From Leptodontidium sp. MPI-SDFR-AT-0119 (Eukaryota > Ascomycota > Leotiomycetes > Helotiales > Leptodontidiaceae), in contig JAHLEZ010000019.1 in the NCBI GenBank assembly GCA_020726505.1, forward strand, positions 1,116,001 through 1,180,000: DNA of 64,000 nucleotides, read 5' to 3'. Position 1 is the first letter of the stretch. Every line of letters begins with the position of its first letter. A model generated the notes under the pieces. It had not been told where the DNA came from and did no database searches. It worked only from the letters and a program-made list of their open reading frames with translations. The position numbers and the translations under genes were made by a program. Shown one piece after another: positions 10,923-21,048 of this stretch.

Positions 10923-11876
10923 TGTAAGTATAAGAAATGAAAGCAATTTTGGAGTACAAACCGGCGTGTCAATACTTGTGACTCGGGGGTTTGTGTATAT
11001 TATGATATGCTTGGGAAACCAAGAATAATTATATGCAGACTACGAGAACACCACAAACACCATGCTACCGAAAACAAGAACAAAAAGTGGTCGGAATACA
11101 GGTATATCAGCCTCCTTGATGAGGTGCCACCCACATCTCAGCTGGCCCTTTCGACTGGTGACGAGTAGTCTCAGGAGCCTCATGGGCATCCCGAAAACAT
11201 CCAGGGGTTTTTAAATACCAACATCCGTTCAGATTGACTGTTGGCTGTTGTGGTTTTAATCAACCAATCATTGTTATACATAACCGCGCAAGAATACCAA
11301 GCATAGGAAGTGTTGGAAAATGCGCTAGCTTTTCGAGCAACAGACCAGGGGATCCTAAAAACATGAGGCAAACAAAAACAGTCTGCTCGCGACTGGTTCA
11401 AGCATTGTTCGTAGACCGAATCATCCAACCTGTCAAGAAAAGAGAAAAGAAAAAAAAACCTCATTCATGAATTTGAAAGATAAATTGCCAACGCTCCCTT
11501 CGTTTGGAGCAGTCAGTGGACAGGGGGACGAGGTGTAGCCGCCCGGAAAAGCTTGTCCGAGTCAAAAAAAAAAAAAAAAAAAAAACAGTCTGGGCCGACA
11601 ATTGAAAGAGCGAACCACTCCATCGGGACGTCTTACCACGAAGCATGAAGGTGCCGCATATCGATCCAGCTGAGAGCATGAGAATATTCCCATTCCTCAG
11701 ACCGAACAGCGTGCTCAGCCCCATTTTACACACGTGAGTGTTTTAGTGGCTCGAGGTTGTTTGTAGCCTGATCTTCATCGTCGCAATGCGTCTCTCAACT
11801 TGCCTTTCTCCTTCAAACCATCATACATATAATTTGCAAATCATTCACATCGCACTCGCGATATCTAAACATTAGA
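10923..11876. other. Intergenic with a 22-base poly(A) run
   Basis: No gene is recognised. A homopolymer of 22 A lies at 11564-11585. The final 100 bases before 11877 are the promoter of the next gene. Confidence 0.45.
11564..11585. repeat. Homopolymer of 22 A
   Basis: An uninterrupted A run in intergenic DNA. It could be the tail of a retroposed sequence or a simple repeat; no target duplication was found. Confidence 0.85.
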
Positions 11877-12386
11877 ATGACCTTTCCACTCCTTGATCCA
11901 GCACCTACGCGATGTCGTGTGGTGATGGCGCCAAACCGCTACATTAAAGACCAACCAACAGTCTTCCTCTCAGGCTCCATCGATGCACCACCAGCAACAT
12001 GGCAATCGTTACTCACAGCCGCACTCTCCCACCTTCCAGTCACGATCCTAAATCCACATCGCGCAGACTGGGACTCTACATGGAGAGAAGAGATCGACTT
12101 CCCGCCATTCAACGAACAGGTCAACTGGGAGCTCGACGCCATGGAAACGGCTGATGTAGTCGCGGTGTTTTTCAACCCAACATCGCCAGCACCCATCACG
12201 CTGATGGAGCTGGGTCTGTTTGCGAGGGGCAAGAAGATGGTCGTTGCGTGTCCAAAGGGCTATTGGAAGAGGGGGAACGTACAGATTGTTTGTCGGAGGT
12301 TTGGGGTCGAGGTTGTTGATAATGTAGGAGAGCTGGCGGATCGGGTGGTGAAGTTGTTGGGGGAGTTTGGGGGTTTGGGGCGATGA
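11877..12386 (+). CDS. Nucleoside 2-deoxyribosyltransferase-like protein
   Basis: This is a single exon of 169 aa. The Rossmann-like fold of the nucleoside 2-deoxyribosyltransferase-like family is visible: VFLSGSID at the first strand, LNPHRADWDSTWREE (family motif), NWELDAMETADVVAVFFNP with the substrate-pocket Asp/Glu residues, ITLMELGLFARGKKMVVACP with the catalytic Glu candidate, and WKRGNVQIVC. Bacterial relatives exchange bases between deoxynucleosides; fungal members are mostly uncharacterised. The length fits the family. No partner gene is nearby. Confidence 0.8.
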   Translation: MTFPLLDPAPTRCRVVMAPNRYIKDQPTVFLSGSIDAPPATWQSLLTAALSHLPVTILNPHRADWDSTWREEIDFPPFNEQVNWELDAMETADVVAVFFNPTSPAPITLMELGLFARGKKMVVACPKGYWKRGNVQIVCRRFGVEVVDNVGELADRVVKLLGEFGGLGR

Positions 12387-12520
12387 AAGAAAGCTAAGCG
12401 CAGGCTTTACTTCGTCGGGGTGCCAATTGTTGGCTCTGTTTCAGGGTGTCTTCGCTAAATTAGGGCCCAAAACAAACGAGTAAACGACGAGTCTGTATTT
12501 GCGGCTATGTATCAAGACAG

Positions 12521-13290
12521 ATGAATTCGAAAGATTATCTCGATATGGCTGTGGCTGAAGAGGCCGGTAATCAAAGAAGAGCGTTTGAGCTCCTTGACCG
12601 AAACATCGTTCGTGTCCTGCAGGTGTACCATTATTTCACTCTGAGCAACGGGCAGGGTTGGCCCGATTCGGGTCATATCGTGATGGAATACATCCATGGG
12701 AAGGTGCTAGGGGAAGATGAAACCCGAGTAGCGAGCAAGTTGAGCGGCTTGCGCATATACTCCAATATTTCTCGACTCTACAGGGCAACCGCCCCGGTCC
12801 TCTGGAAGGGGGTGCATCACGTGGGCTGCTCTGGGAGGAAAATGGGAAGCCTGTCTTCAAGAATGTGCAGCAAGTGGAGAGATGGTTGAATCTCAGATTA
12901 CCGGACGTTGATTCCAAGCTAAGTCTTGTGAAATATCCATTGGTACTGTGTCACCTGGACCTTGCGTCTCGGAATATTGTCTGGCTGGCGGATGGTTCGG
13001 CCGGTATACTCGACTGGTCTTCGGCTGGTAAGTTCACGAGGACTTATGATTTTGTTTATCAAATTTGTATCTTCTCCTGGGACATATCAATAGGCTGACT
13101 AGCCGCTTTGCACAAGCTTCTACCCACGCTTCTTCGAAGTCTGCATGCTGAAAATTATGGAGTGTGCTCACAGCAACTACGAGCTTGACTTGATAGAAAA
13201 GATAGCGAAGCTCACAGAAGATGAAGATAATCAGATGAAGCTTCTGCAATGGTCCTTCTACAATGGTATTAGGTATTCGTTTGTGAGTCT
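12521..13290 (+). pseudogene. Aminoglycoside-phosphotransferase-like (APH/choline-kinase fold) remnant
   Basis: Three blocks of an APH-fold kinase can be read in order. The first is NQRRAFELLDRNIVRV, VYHYFTLSNG and GHIVMEYIHGKVLG in one frame. A second frame then gives RLAHILQYFSTLQGNRPGPL, GLLWEENGKPVF, the catalytic loop LVLCHLDLASRNIVW and the metal-binding ILDWSSAG. After an intron starting about 13029 comes FYPRFFEVCMLKIMECAH. The frame changes near 12720-12735 and the splice into the last block does not keep frame, so at least two lesions are present. The N-terminal ATP-binding part is also short compared with relatives. The family phosphorylates small hydroxyl compounds; in fungi its substrates are mostly unknown. 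It is probably a decayed gene. Confidence 0.65.
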
Positions 13291-14356
13291 CTCTGTACGT
13301 GTTGCAATCTACTGGGGCTGACATTCGTCGAGCAAAAAATTCATGAGACCCTAGAATAAACTCAAGATGGGAAGAGAGGGGCAAGCGGGGTGCATTTGGA
13401 TGCGATAGACACGGCGCCACCAGGATGTCAGAAAATTACGAGACATAACTTCGTAAGGGCGGATGCAAGTGCTATAAGACTTTCGATCAAGCCGAGACAC
13501 CTCGATCTCCAAGATAGCATCCTTGACGTGATAAACAGAGTCTGGCTCCGTTCCATGCACTCAACGCTATGCAGCCTGAATGAAAAATACAACTTTTGGA
13601 ACAGGGGCTAAAGGCCAGTTTGCCTTCTTCGACTTTTAATTCTAAGAGTGGAGTATGGATCAACAAATAAGTAAACGGTCCTCTCGAGGAACGCTTCATC
13701 GTGTCAAGGTTATCGTATCATAAATAATTCTTGACAACTCCTCAAACAAGGTCCTATTTTCTTCCCTAGACTTCGCTGGGGTTCCTCATCTTTAACATCT
13801 TGGCGTAACATGGATCTATTTTCGTGGGGTCCAGTTCGGGATCCCTTGGTGCAGAATAACCAAAAATGGCATAGTGAAGATAGTTATAACGGATTTAGCC
13901 ACTGATTTACGAAATTTTATAATCACTTTATCAACTATAAAGTATAGCTCGCCGTGTGTAATAAGAAAGTAAGATGCTTATTTAGTACCTAACTTCGGAC
14001 GACTTTCGACTGCTACACCAATGCTTGCTTCACTGGCCACGAGGCTTCGATGGATACGAGTAACAGCTTAAACTCTGTCTGGGAAATCAGGAATAATTCG
14101 CCGAATTTGAAAAAGCAGCTCTTACTATTCTATTAGTTCTGCAATTCGTGATATAAGTGTACTCGGATATCTACCTACCAGGTATGTAGATATTCCCCTT
14201 CGCAATATCACGTGCGGTGCAGGTGATGAGTGAGATACAGGGGTATCGCACATCGCTTCCAACCACAGTCGTTACGCAGCCATCACACTAATATCACAGC
14301 ATCCGAAGTTTCGGTCAGACTACATATTGCGCTATTGAGGTATCGATTGCCTCAAT
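13291..14356. other. Intergenic, partly AT-rich; promoter of the HET gene
   Basis: No open frame of note occurs from 13700 to 14356. A 39-base stretch at 13875-13913 resembles part of the HET gene with mostly C-to-T and G-to-A changes (see findings). Confidence 0.45.
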
Positions 14357-16291
14357 ATGACAGATATAACTAGATACCAATACCGCCCAATCGTCGAGGG
14401 CGATGGTATTCGACTGCTCGAGTTGGAGCCTAACTCCGATTTCGGGGCGACCATCCAATGCTCTCTCATCCACACCACCTTAAAAGAGTACGATGAAGAT
14501 CTCATTAACCACTACACAGCTCTCTCGTACGTTTGGGGAGATGCAAAGGTCACCAAAAGTATCATGGTCGAGGGTTTCGGGGTTGATATCACAATCAACC
14601 TTGACTCCGCCTTGCGATACATGCGAGACACTTCGAGGAAGCGTCTCATTTGGGCCGATGCCATCTGCATCAATCAATCGGATGACGAAGAAAAGAACAA
14701 TCAGGTCAGACAAATGGGGAAAGTTTATCGATGTGCTACGCACACAATCATCTTCCTTGGAGAGCCCACTGCAAACACCAATTTCATTCTGAAGGAGCTG
14801 CAATTCTCCCAGACCTGGAAGTCTATCGAGATGTCCGAAGATTTACCTTGGAACGACATTCTTACTCGGGCATGGTTTCAGCGTGTGTGGGTTTATCAGG
14901 AATTGATCTTCTCGCTGGATCCGTGGGTTCAGTGTGGTCATCTACGTGTTCGGTGGGAGGTGTTGTACCGGAATATCGAGAACCTGAAGGCATCGAATCA
15001 GCATGTCGAGCCCTGGAAGGCAATTCTGCAGATGGGATCAGGTCGGAAGAGGCTGGTTTCAGACGTTGGTCGGCGTGGGAATGCTTCCTTCTCCGAACTC
15101 CTCATCTCCACACTTGAGGCACGACGCGGACAAGGAGTCTTTGATCCCCGAGATATGTTGTTTGCCCATACCAGTATTCTCAGTGTAGCAGCCGCATCTC
15201 CAGAGATACAAGCTTTAACAAATGTTGACTATAAGAAGACATGTGCTGAGGTATATGTAGACATCGTGAAGCATATGCTCCTGTCGTCAAGAGCCCCAAG
15301 CCCAAGCTACGGCATATTTTCCTACGCTGAGGCAGCTGTTGAGCGCACCACGGTAGATCGAGAGCTTCAGATACCGTCCTGGGCGCCGAATTGGATGCAA
15401 AAAACACCTCCATATCCATATCGTCGATTGAGGCAAGCCGTTGAACTTGCCCAAGTCCGCCTCGGTTACAATTCTAAGAATGTTTTTCACCATGAACACC
15501 CAAAGCCTCACCAGCTGTGGCTAGGTCCATCGTCTTCCATGATCCTTGTCACGGGCTTGATTGTCGGTACTCTTCGTCAGGTCTCGCAGGTCATCACAAG
15601 TACCAGAGCGAATATGAAATTTCCACCCGATGGAACGACTGCGAGTTCCTGGACCAAAGATGATGAAGACGTTGGCGGGAAAGTCTACACCGCAAGAAAT
15701 ACTATTTCTAACAACTGGGTTGACATCTTACTCCCAGTCATGACTTTGCGTAGATCTGATATCGCTATGGCTATTATAAGTACTTTTGGCAGGCAAGACT
15801 TGCTACCCGGCGAAGATGGTCTTGACGGATTTAGCCACCGATCTACGAGACGACAACTATTCATGTTAAATCGGGGTTCCGACAACATTCTGCGACACCT
15901 ATTCCTTCATGCTATAACAGATGCCTCGGACGATAAACTGTACCCTCATTTCCTCTACGGAAGGAAATTCGCTGCCCTCGAAGATGGTCGTCTTGCACTG
16001 GTTCCAGGATCCGCCCAACCTGGCGACTCAATCTGCTACTTCTTTGGAGATTCTACCGTTCCATTCCTCCTTCGGCCCCGCCCACGGCCTGCAGATCCTA
16101 ATATAACAGCGTCGGCAGATTACGCTGTGAGGCAATCCATGATTCTCAAACATTCGCCTGACTTTCGCCATTTCGAGTTCGTGGGCGAATGTATCATCGA
16201 CGGGCTCATCACGTCGTCTCCTACAAGGGCAAATCTAGCGAAAGTTCTAGGGATTCACAAAACTCAGGAAAAGGTGTTTATTATACACTGA
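14357..16291 (+). CDS. HET-domain protein
   Basis: This is one uninterrupted exon of 644 aa. The HET domain occupies roughly residues 45-200 and shows its three landmarks: YTALSYVWGDAK, RLIWADAICINQSDDEEKNNQVRQM and WFQRVWVYQELIFS. The remainder is the usual weakly conserved C-terminal part, with IPSWAPNW and the late FVGECIIDGL segment. HET proteins mediate or resemble heterokaryon-incompatibility factors, which trigger cell death when unlike strains fuse. Most members have no known partner, and no NLR, prion-like or Het-s-like partner gene is adjacent. The gene is intact and its base use is ordinary, unlike the degraded DNA upstream. Confidence 0.92.
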   Translation: MTDITRYQYRPIVEGDGIRLLELEPNSDFGATIQCSLIHTTLKEYDEDLINHYTALSYVWGDAKVTKSIMVEGFGVDITINLDSALRYMRDTSRKRLIWADAICINQSDDEEKNNQVRQMGKVYRCATHTIIFLGEPTANTNFILKELQFSQTWKSIEMSEDLPWNDILTRAWFQRVWVYQELIFSLDPWVQCGHLRVRWEVLYRNIENLKASNQHVEPWKAILQMGSGRKRLVSDVGRRGNASFSELLISTLEARRGQGVFDPRDMLFAHTSILSVAAASPEIQALTNVDYKKTCAEVYVDIVKHMLLSSRAPSPSYGIFSYAEAAVERTTVDRELQIPSWAPNWMQKTPPYPYRRLRQAVELAQVRLGYNSKNVFHHEHPKPHQLWLGPSSSMILVTGLIVGTLRQVSQVITSTRANMKFPPDGTTASSWTKDDEDVGGKVYTARNTISNNWVDILLPVMTLRRSDIAMAIISTFGRQDLLPGEDGLDGFSHRSTRRQLFMLNRGSDNILRHLFLHAITDASDDKLYPHFLYGRKFAALEDGRLALVPGSAQPGDSICYFFGDSTVPFLLRPRPRPADPNITASADYAVRQSMILKHSPDFRHFEFVGECIIDGLITSSPTRANLAKVLGIHKTQEKVFIIH

Positions 16292-16380
16292 AGGAATGGA
16301 TCTACATTTTAACCTTGCGCCGGTTTGTATATGTGGCCGGATTTGTATCCTTACCAGTGCCACCAAGAGCAGACTGTCAT

Positions 16381-18078
16381 TCAGCCGACGACACCTTCGG
16401 CTCGCAGGCCTTTGATCTCTTCCTTACTGAAGTTCAGAACATCCATCAAAACTTCATCCGTATGCTGACCCAGCGTCGGCGGTGGTGTTCTAATCCCAGG
16501 GGTTGAATATGAGTACTTCACAGGCGTGTTGATCAACTTCATGGGTCCACATGTCGGATGATCAATCTCCTTGACCATCCCTCTAGCAAGCACTGCGCGA
16601 AAGTCAGCACTATCAACTTACCAAGAGCGAAGAAAGTCCTCACCATGATCGTGATTCAAAGTATCCATCAAATCATTCACTTTCGCATAAGGTAAGCCCG
16701 TCCCGTCGAATATTTCAAGCCATTCCTGCGTTGACTTCGACATAGTGATCTCCTCAATCCATGGCTCCAGCAGATTCCGATTCGCTACTCGAGACGAGTT
16801 CACCGCGAAACGTTCGTCATTAATCCATTCAGGTTTACCAAGCCCCTCACACAAGATGCCAAAAAGTCGGTCCGTTCCACCTCCGAAAAGAATATCGCCG
16901 TCCGAAGTCTTGAATGAGCGGTACGGTACCACGGATGCTGCTTCAAAGTCAACAACCACGGGAATGGAAGGGAATTCAGAGATCTCACGATGTGATGTCC
17001 CCCAACGTCCCGTATCCCTCTTCCCGGAGATCAAAACAGACTCCGCCATATTCGACAGCGTCGCAACTTGGCAATCACTCAGACAAACATCTAGATGTTG
17101 CCCCTCGCCGGTCTTTGCACGGCCAAGTAACGCAGCCATGATACTATTCGCAGTATACAGTCCCGTCGTCAAATCAGTCACAGCACAACCAACTTTAACA
17201 GGAGGTCCATCACGTGTGCCCGTAATGTGCATCAACCCCATCTCTCTAACTTCACGTCAACACCATCACCAACCTCATCTCACCTCGTCTCATTAGAGTA
17301 ACTTACGCTTCAACCATAACATCATACCCAGCACGATTGCTATACGGACCCGTCTGCCCATAGCCCGTCACACTCGCATAGATCAACTTCGGATTCGCCT
17401 CACTCAACGTCTTGAAATCAAGACCATATTTCTTCAACGTCCCAGGCAGGTAATTCTCCACGAAGACATCGGCTTTCAAAGCCAGTTCGCGGATCAGAGC
17501 AGCGCCTTTCTCTTCTTTGAAGGAGACGCCGATGGATTTCTTGTTACGGTTTACCTGGTTTGGTCAGTATTGACAGATATCTACGTGTATGTAGAGAGAG
17601 AGAGGATGGGATTATACTGAGAGGTAGTAAGCGCTTTCGCCTGGTCCAGGTCGTCCATCGAGATGTGGTGCGTATGGTGGTCCCCATTGCCGCGTATCGT
17701 CTCCTCTGGTTGGATGTTCGATTTTAAGAACTTCCGCTCTGAAGCACCGCATGTATCAGCAAATTACCTTCCACTATTTCCCGAACATTAATAGAAAAAC
17801 TCCTCACCCAAGATCTCCCAATATTTGTGTACAATAAGGCTAAGTTCCACGTGATCAGCTCCTTCTCACTCTTTTCAATTAAGACGGGAAGTCGATTGAT
17901 TGATTGATGGTACTGTACATACCCCAGCCAAAACCCTCGTCAAATCCAATATCCTCGTTCCAGAAAGTGGTAATCTAGGTGAATCAGGAGGTGAAGAAGA
18001 GAACGTTCGCGCCGTCAATGACTTCTGGACCGTTCGGCAGATGGTGGACCCGCGTATTCTGGTAGTGCTTCGCAGCAT
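16381..18078 (-). CDS. Class III CoA-transferase, succinate-hydroxymethylglutarate CoA-transferase-like, with one frameshift
   Basis: Six exons fit: 18078-17923, 17839-17808, 17738-17618, 17555-17307, 17245-16644 and 16592-16381 (about 456 aa if the frame is continuous). The N terminus is Arg/Ser-rich without acids ([18 protein letters not shown]), a mitochondrial targeting peptide. CaiB/BaiF family motifs follow: [71 protein letters not shown], and the later [17 protein letters not shown] and [19 protein letters not shown]. The nearest characterised relative is human SUGCT, which moves CoA between succinyl-CoA and dicarboxylic acids in mitochondria. In exon 4, near 17518-17524, family sequence continues only after a one-base frame change in a short T run, so the exon as written does not read through. 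It lies tail to tail with the HET gene. Confidence 0.8.
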
Positions 18079-18558
18079 GGTGATCTATCTCTCTATTACA
18101 GACGTGGATAATTTGGTATAGGAAAGGGAAGAGGGAAGTCTATATTGTTCTCTAAGAGGCATGAATGAGTGTTGCTGTAAGGTACCGACTGTTCGCTGCC
18201 GAGCGGTTGGAGATTCTGGGGTTGCCGAGAGCCAGCCGGATTGGGATGTGGGGCTTGCTGGCAGCTACCACATGAGTGATGTGCTCTAACCGGGCTTTCG
18301 CAGAGCTACCTAGTGATTTGATGGAAAGCTTTTATGTGTTCGACGAGATTGAGTTAATGCAGAGATTCATCTTGTATCTGAATAATGTAATTCGGTCGGT
18401 TCCAATCTAGCTGTCTTCCTTACTGGCCCATGAGAAGGCCCCACATCCACATTCTTCAACCAAGCAGAATGCATTTATAGCTTAACAGCGAAGTCTGGTT
18501 CGAGTTAGTTGCATATATACACTACCATTGCTTGCTATATACAAATTCCATAAAGAAT
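18079..18558. promoter_or_regulatory. Promoter of the CoA-transferase with two TGTGGGG motifs
   Basis: This interval contains TGTGGGG at 18247-18253 and its reverse complement at 18437-18443, in opposite orientation about 185 bases apart. It lies upstream of the class III CoA-transferase and downstream of the carboxylesterase. Confidence 0.5.
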
Positions 18559-20572
18559 TCACAATCGCGAATCCCGCTCCTTCTCTTCCCAAACACCCTG
18601 CAGCATCTCCCCCAATTTACAGCACTTCTCCCACCCCATCTCGAGCAACATCCTACCCCTCCCCTCACGGAACTTCTCATCATATCCTCTCTCACTCCAC
18701 CAACTAAGCCTCTCATCAGGCCCAACGACCAAGACCTCTTTATCTCCATTTTCCTTATCCCAACCATGGCCATACGTGAAGTTGATCCACACAGCTGCCA
18801 TTTCCTTACCAAGTCTCTTGTGCTGAGCGTCTAAGTGTCCAGGGAAGTTCTGTAGTAAATACGCTACATCCAGCTCATGAGATGCGAGGTCTTTATACAT
18901 ACCATCAACGGGGTTTTGCTGATGCGTGTAAGTGATAGTCGAAACTTCGCTAAGAAAGGATCTCGCTTACCTGGTGGAAGTGATACCGGAAACACTTCTC
19001 ATTTGGCCAACCTTCCACAGTTTTCAGAACGGGGAAATAAAACCTCAGATCTGAACACAGTTGCTGCAATCCAGCGTACTGAATTTCTGGACTTGGGTTT
19101 CCAGAGAGGCCGTAAGAATCTAGTAATCGTTTACTTTCTTCTAGATGACAAGATGCTGCAAGGGAATCGTGCAACCTTGCCATGATGTTGGGATTGTCCA
19201 TAATTCGAGCTTTGAGAACCGTTCCCTATTTCTGTCAGAATCATCGCAATCTCGAAAAAGTGAACAACTTACATCTTGACCCACATCCCCAATCAGCAGC
19301 TTCTCACACCATTTCGGCCTCCCAGCCTCTCCCTTGCAACTAGATAACATCCCCAGATGTACTTCCTCGGCAATAAAACTCCCATCTAAACACGGGCTCC
19401 AATTCTGGAACATCGGCAGCTTTTGAACCATCTCGTCTGCGCTCATCTCATACATAGCTCTTTTCCTTTCCTCTGCAGTCAAGTTTTCGAGACCTAGAAG
19501 CGAGGTATTGGCTGCATAGTGGGTATTCTGCCATCTTATCCTGCGAGCTTTACGAAGGGTGCTTTCGCCGGACATGACTATTGCTTGGTTGAATAGTGGA
19601 GGGGAGTTGGTTAGTAGTAGTGTTGATATGCAAACTTTGAACTGTTAGTCAAAACAATACGTTACGTTCAAGGTAATTGGAACTCGTACTTGCTCCAGCG
19701 GACTCGCCAGCTCCTGTTATTCTTTTCGGGTCACCTCCAAAGCTGGCGATGTTTTTCTGGACCTGGTGTCGATGTTAAAAAGTGTAGGTTGGTGATTGTA
19801 GGGATGTGCCATACCCACTGGAATGCGCATGCTTGATCTTTCAGTCCATAATTTCCCTTTGTGTTCAATTCGTCTGAAGCTAAGAATCCGAAAATACCCA
19901 GGCGGTAACTCAAAACTCAATAAGCTATTCCGTTGAATGGAGTAATGATACTCACTTTATCGAAACTCCGATGACTGGTCTTCCGATGTCAATAGATGTG
20001 TTTACGAACCTCTCGAGATCTTGATATGAGTCAGCCATCAGGGCATTATAATGGGACAATACTTAGGTAGATACGTACCGTACTGAGGCCAGCAGCTACT
20101 TCCAACACTGAACCCTCCTCTATTCCACATGAGCCTAAATCCTAACCAGGAAAGACCAAACAAACCCATGTACCCTACCAATCATCAGTCTCAAGTCACA
20201 CAAGCCCGAATAGGACACCTACCAAACGAAAACAGGAAGTCCATCCCCAGGTTTCACTCCTTTCGGAACCGTAACAACCAGATTAAGACACTCGAACTCA
20301 GAAGTCTCCGTATATTCATTCCCGAGACTCACATCCCCAACAAGGGAAAGATCAAACGCATGACCACCTGCATGTTGAGGACACGAAGGCCCATGTCTCG
20401 TAGCATCGTACTCTCTCCCGTCTTCATCTACTCGTAACGGTCCGTCCAGCAGTACCGGGTCTTGCCATCGTCCGGGTATATCTGCATATTTGATGCCGCG
20501 ATACTGTACTGTCTTTCCATTATCCGAGACTCGACCCCGCATCCGGCCAAGAGTTTTGTGATTGAGAGCCAT
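18559..20572 (-). CDS. Type-B carboxylesterase
   Basis: About nine exons can be followed on the minus strand. The start MALNHKTLGRMRG leads into VQYRGIKYADIPGRW, a family N-terminal motif, then the disulfide region SEFECLNLVVTVPK. Later come SINYRLGIFGF-like sequence, NYGLKDQACAFQW, IASFGGDPKRITGAGESAGA with the nucleophile Ser, LFNQAIVMSGES, and HELDVAYLLQNFPG with the catalytic His. It ends at 18559. The oxyanion-hole motif, normally His-Gly-Gly-Gly, cannot be recovered cleanly at the first splice (about 20100-20223); the best reading gives NRGGFSVGSSCW. Type-B carboxylesterases hydrolyse small carboxylic esters and some feruloyl or other aromatic esters. No clear signal peptide is seen, so it is likely cytosolic. 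It shares a divergent 475-base promoter with the SCOT-type transferase. Confidence 0.78.
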
Positions 20573-21048
20573 GCTGACTGACTTTCCTTCCCACACCCTT
20601 TCTCAGCACTCACTGACTCGGACAGTCTGAACGTTGAGCGTTGGGATTATTTTGAATTTCCCTATGCTATTTGACAGTGACAGCGTCATCTCATCTGAGC
20701 CGAGCTTGAACATCGTCACCCCCACTACTGATTCCGTCCAATGATACAAGCCCCACCCCCAATTGCCAGGTACCGCCAGGAGGTTTTACCCCGCACCCGC
20801 ACAATCCCGAATCAGCGACCACCGGAATGGTACCTGAAGCCCCTGTAAACATTGCCCCGCGATCGGCCTTCCTCCAGCTCCCGGCACTCACTTACTCACT
20901 CAGGCTCTGGTGGGGCTGTAGTGGGAGCTACAGCTACCATTGTATCACATTCAGCAGAAACGAACATGATTCTCAACAATCGTAAAGAAAAAGGTTTCCA
21001 TAATTCTATTGTTCTCCACGTAGAGCAATTCCAGCACAACATCCTAAA
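20573..21048. promoter_or_regulatory. Divergent promoter between carboxylesterase and SCOT-type CoA-transferase
   Basis: This interval separates two head-to-head genes. It contains AGCCCCAC near 20746 and its inverted partner GTGGGGCT near 20907. These are close relatives of the TGTGGGG motif found in neighbouring promoters. Confidence 0.5.

Noticed and set aside
14357..16291. HET gene as part of a toxin-antitoxin-like allorecognition pair
   Set aside because: No partner gene such as an NLR, SNARE or prion-forming domain lies next to it.
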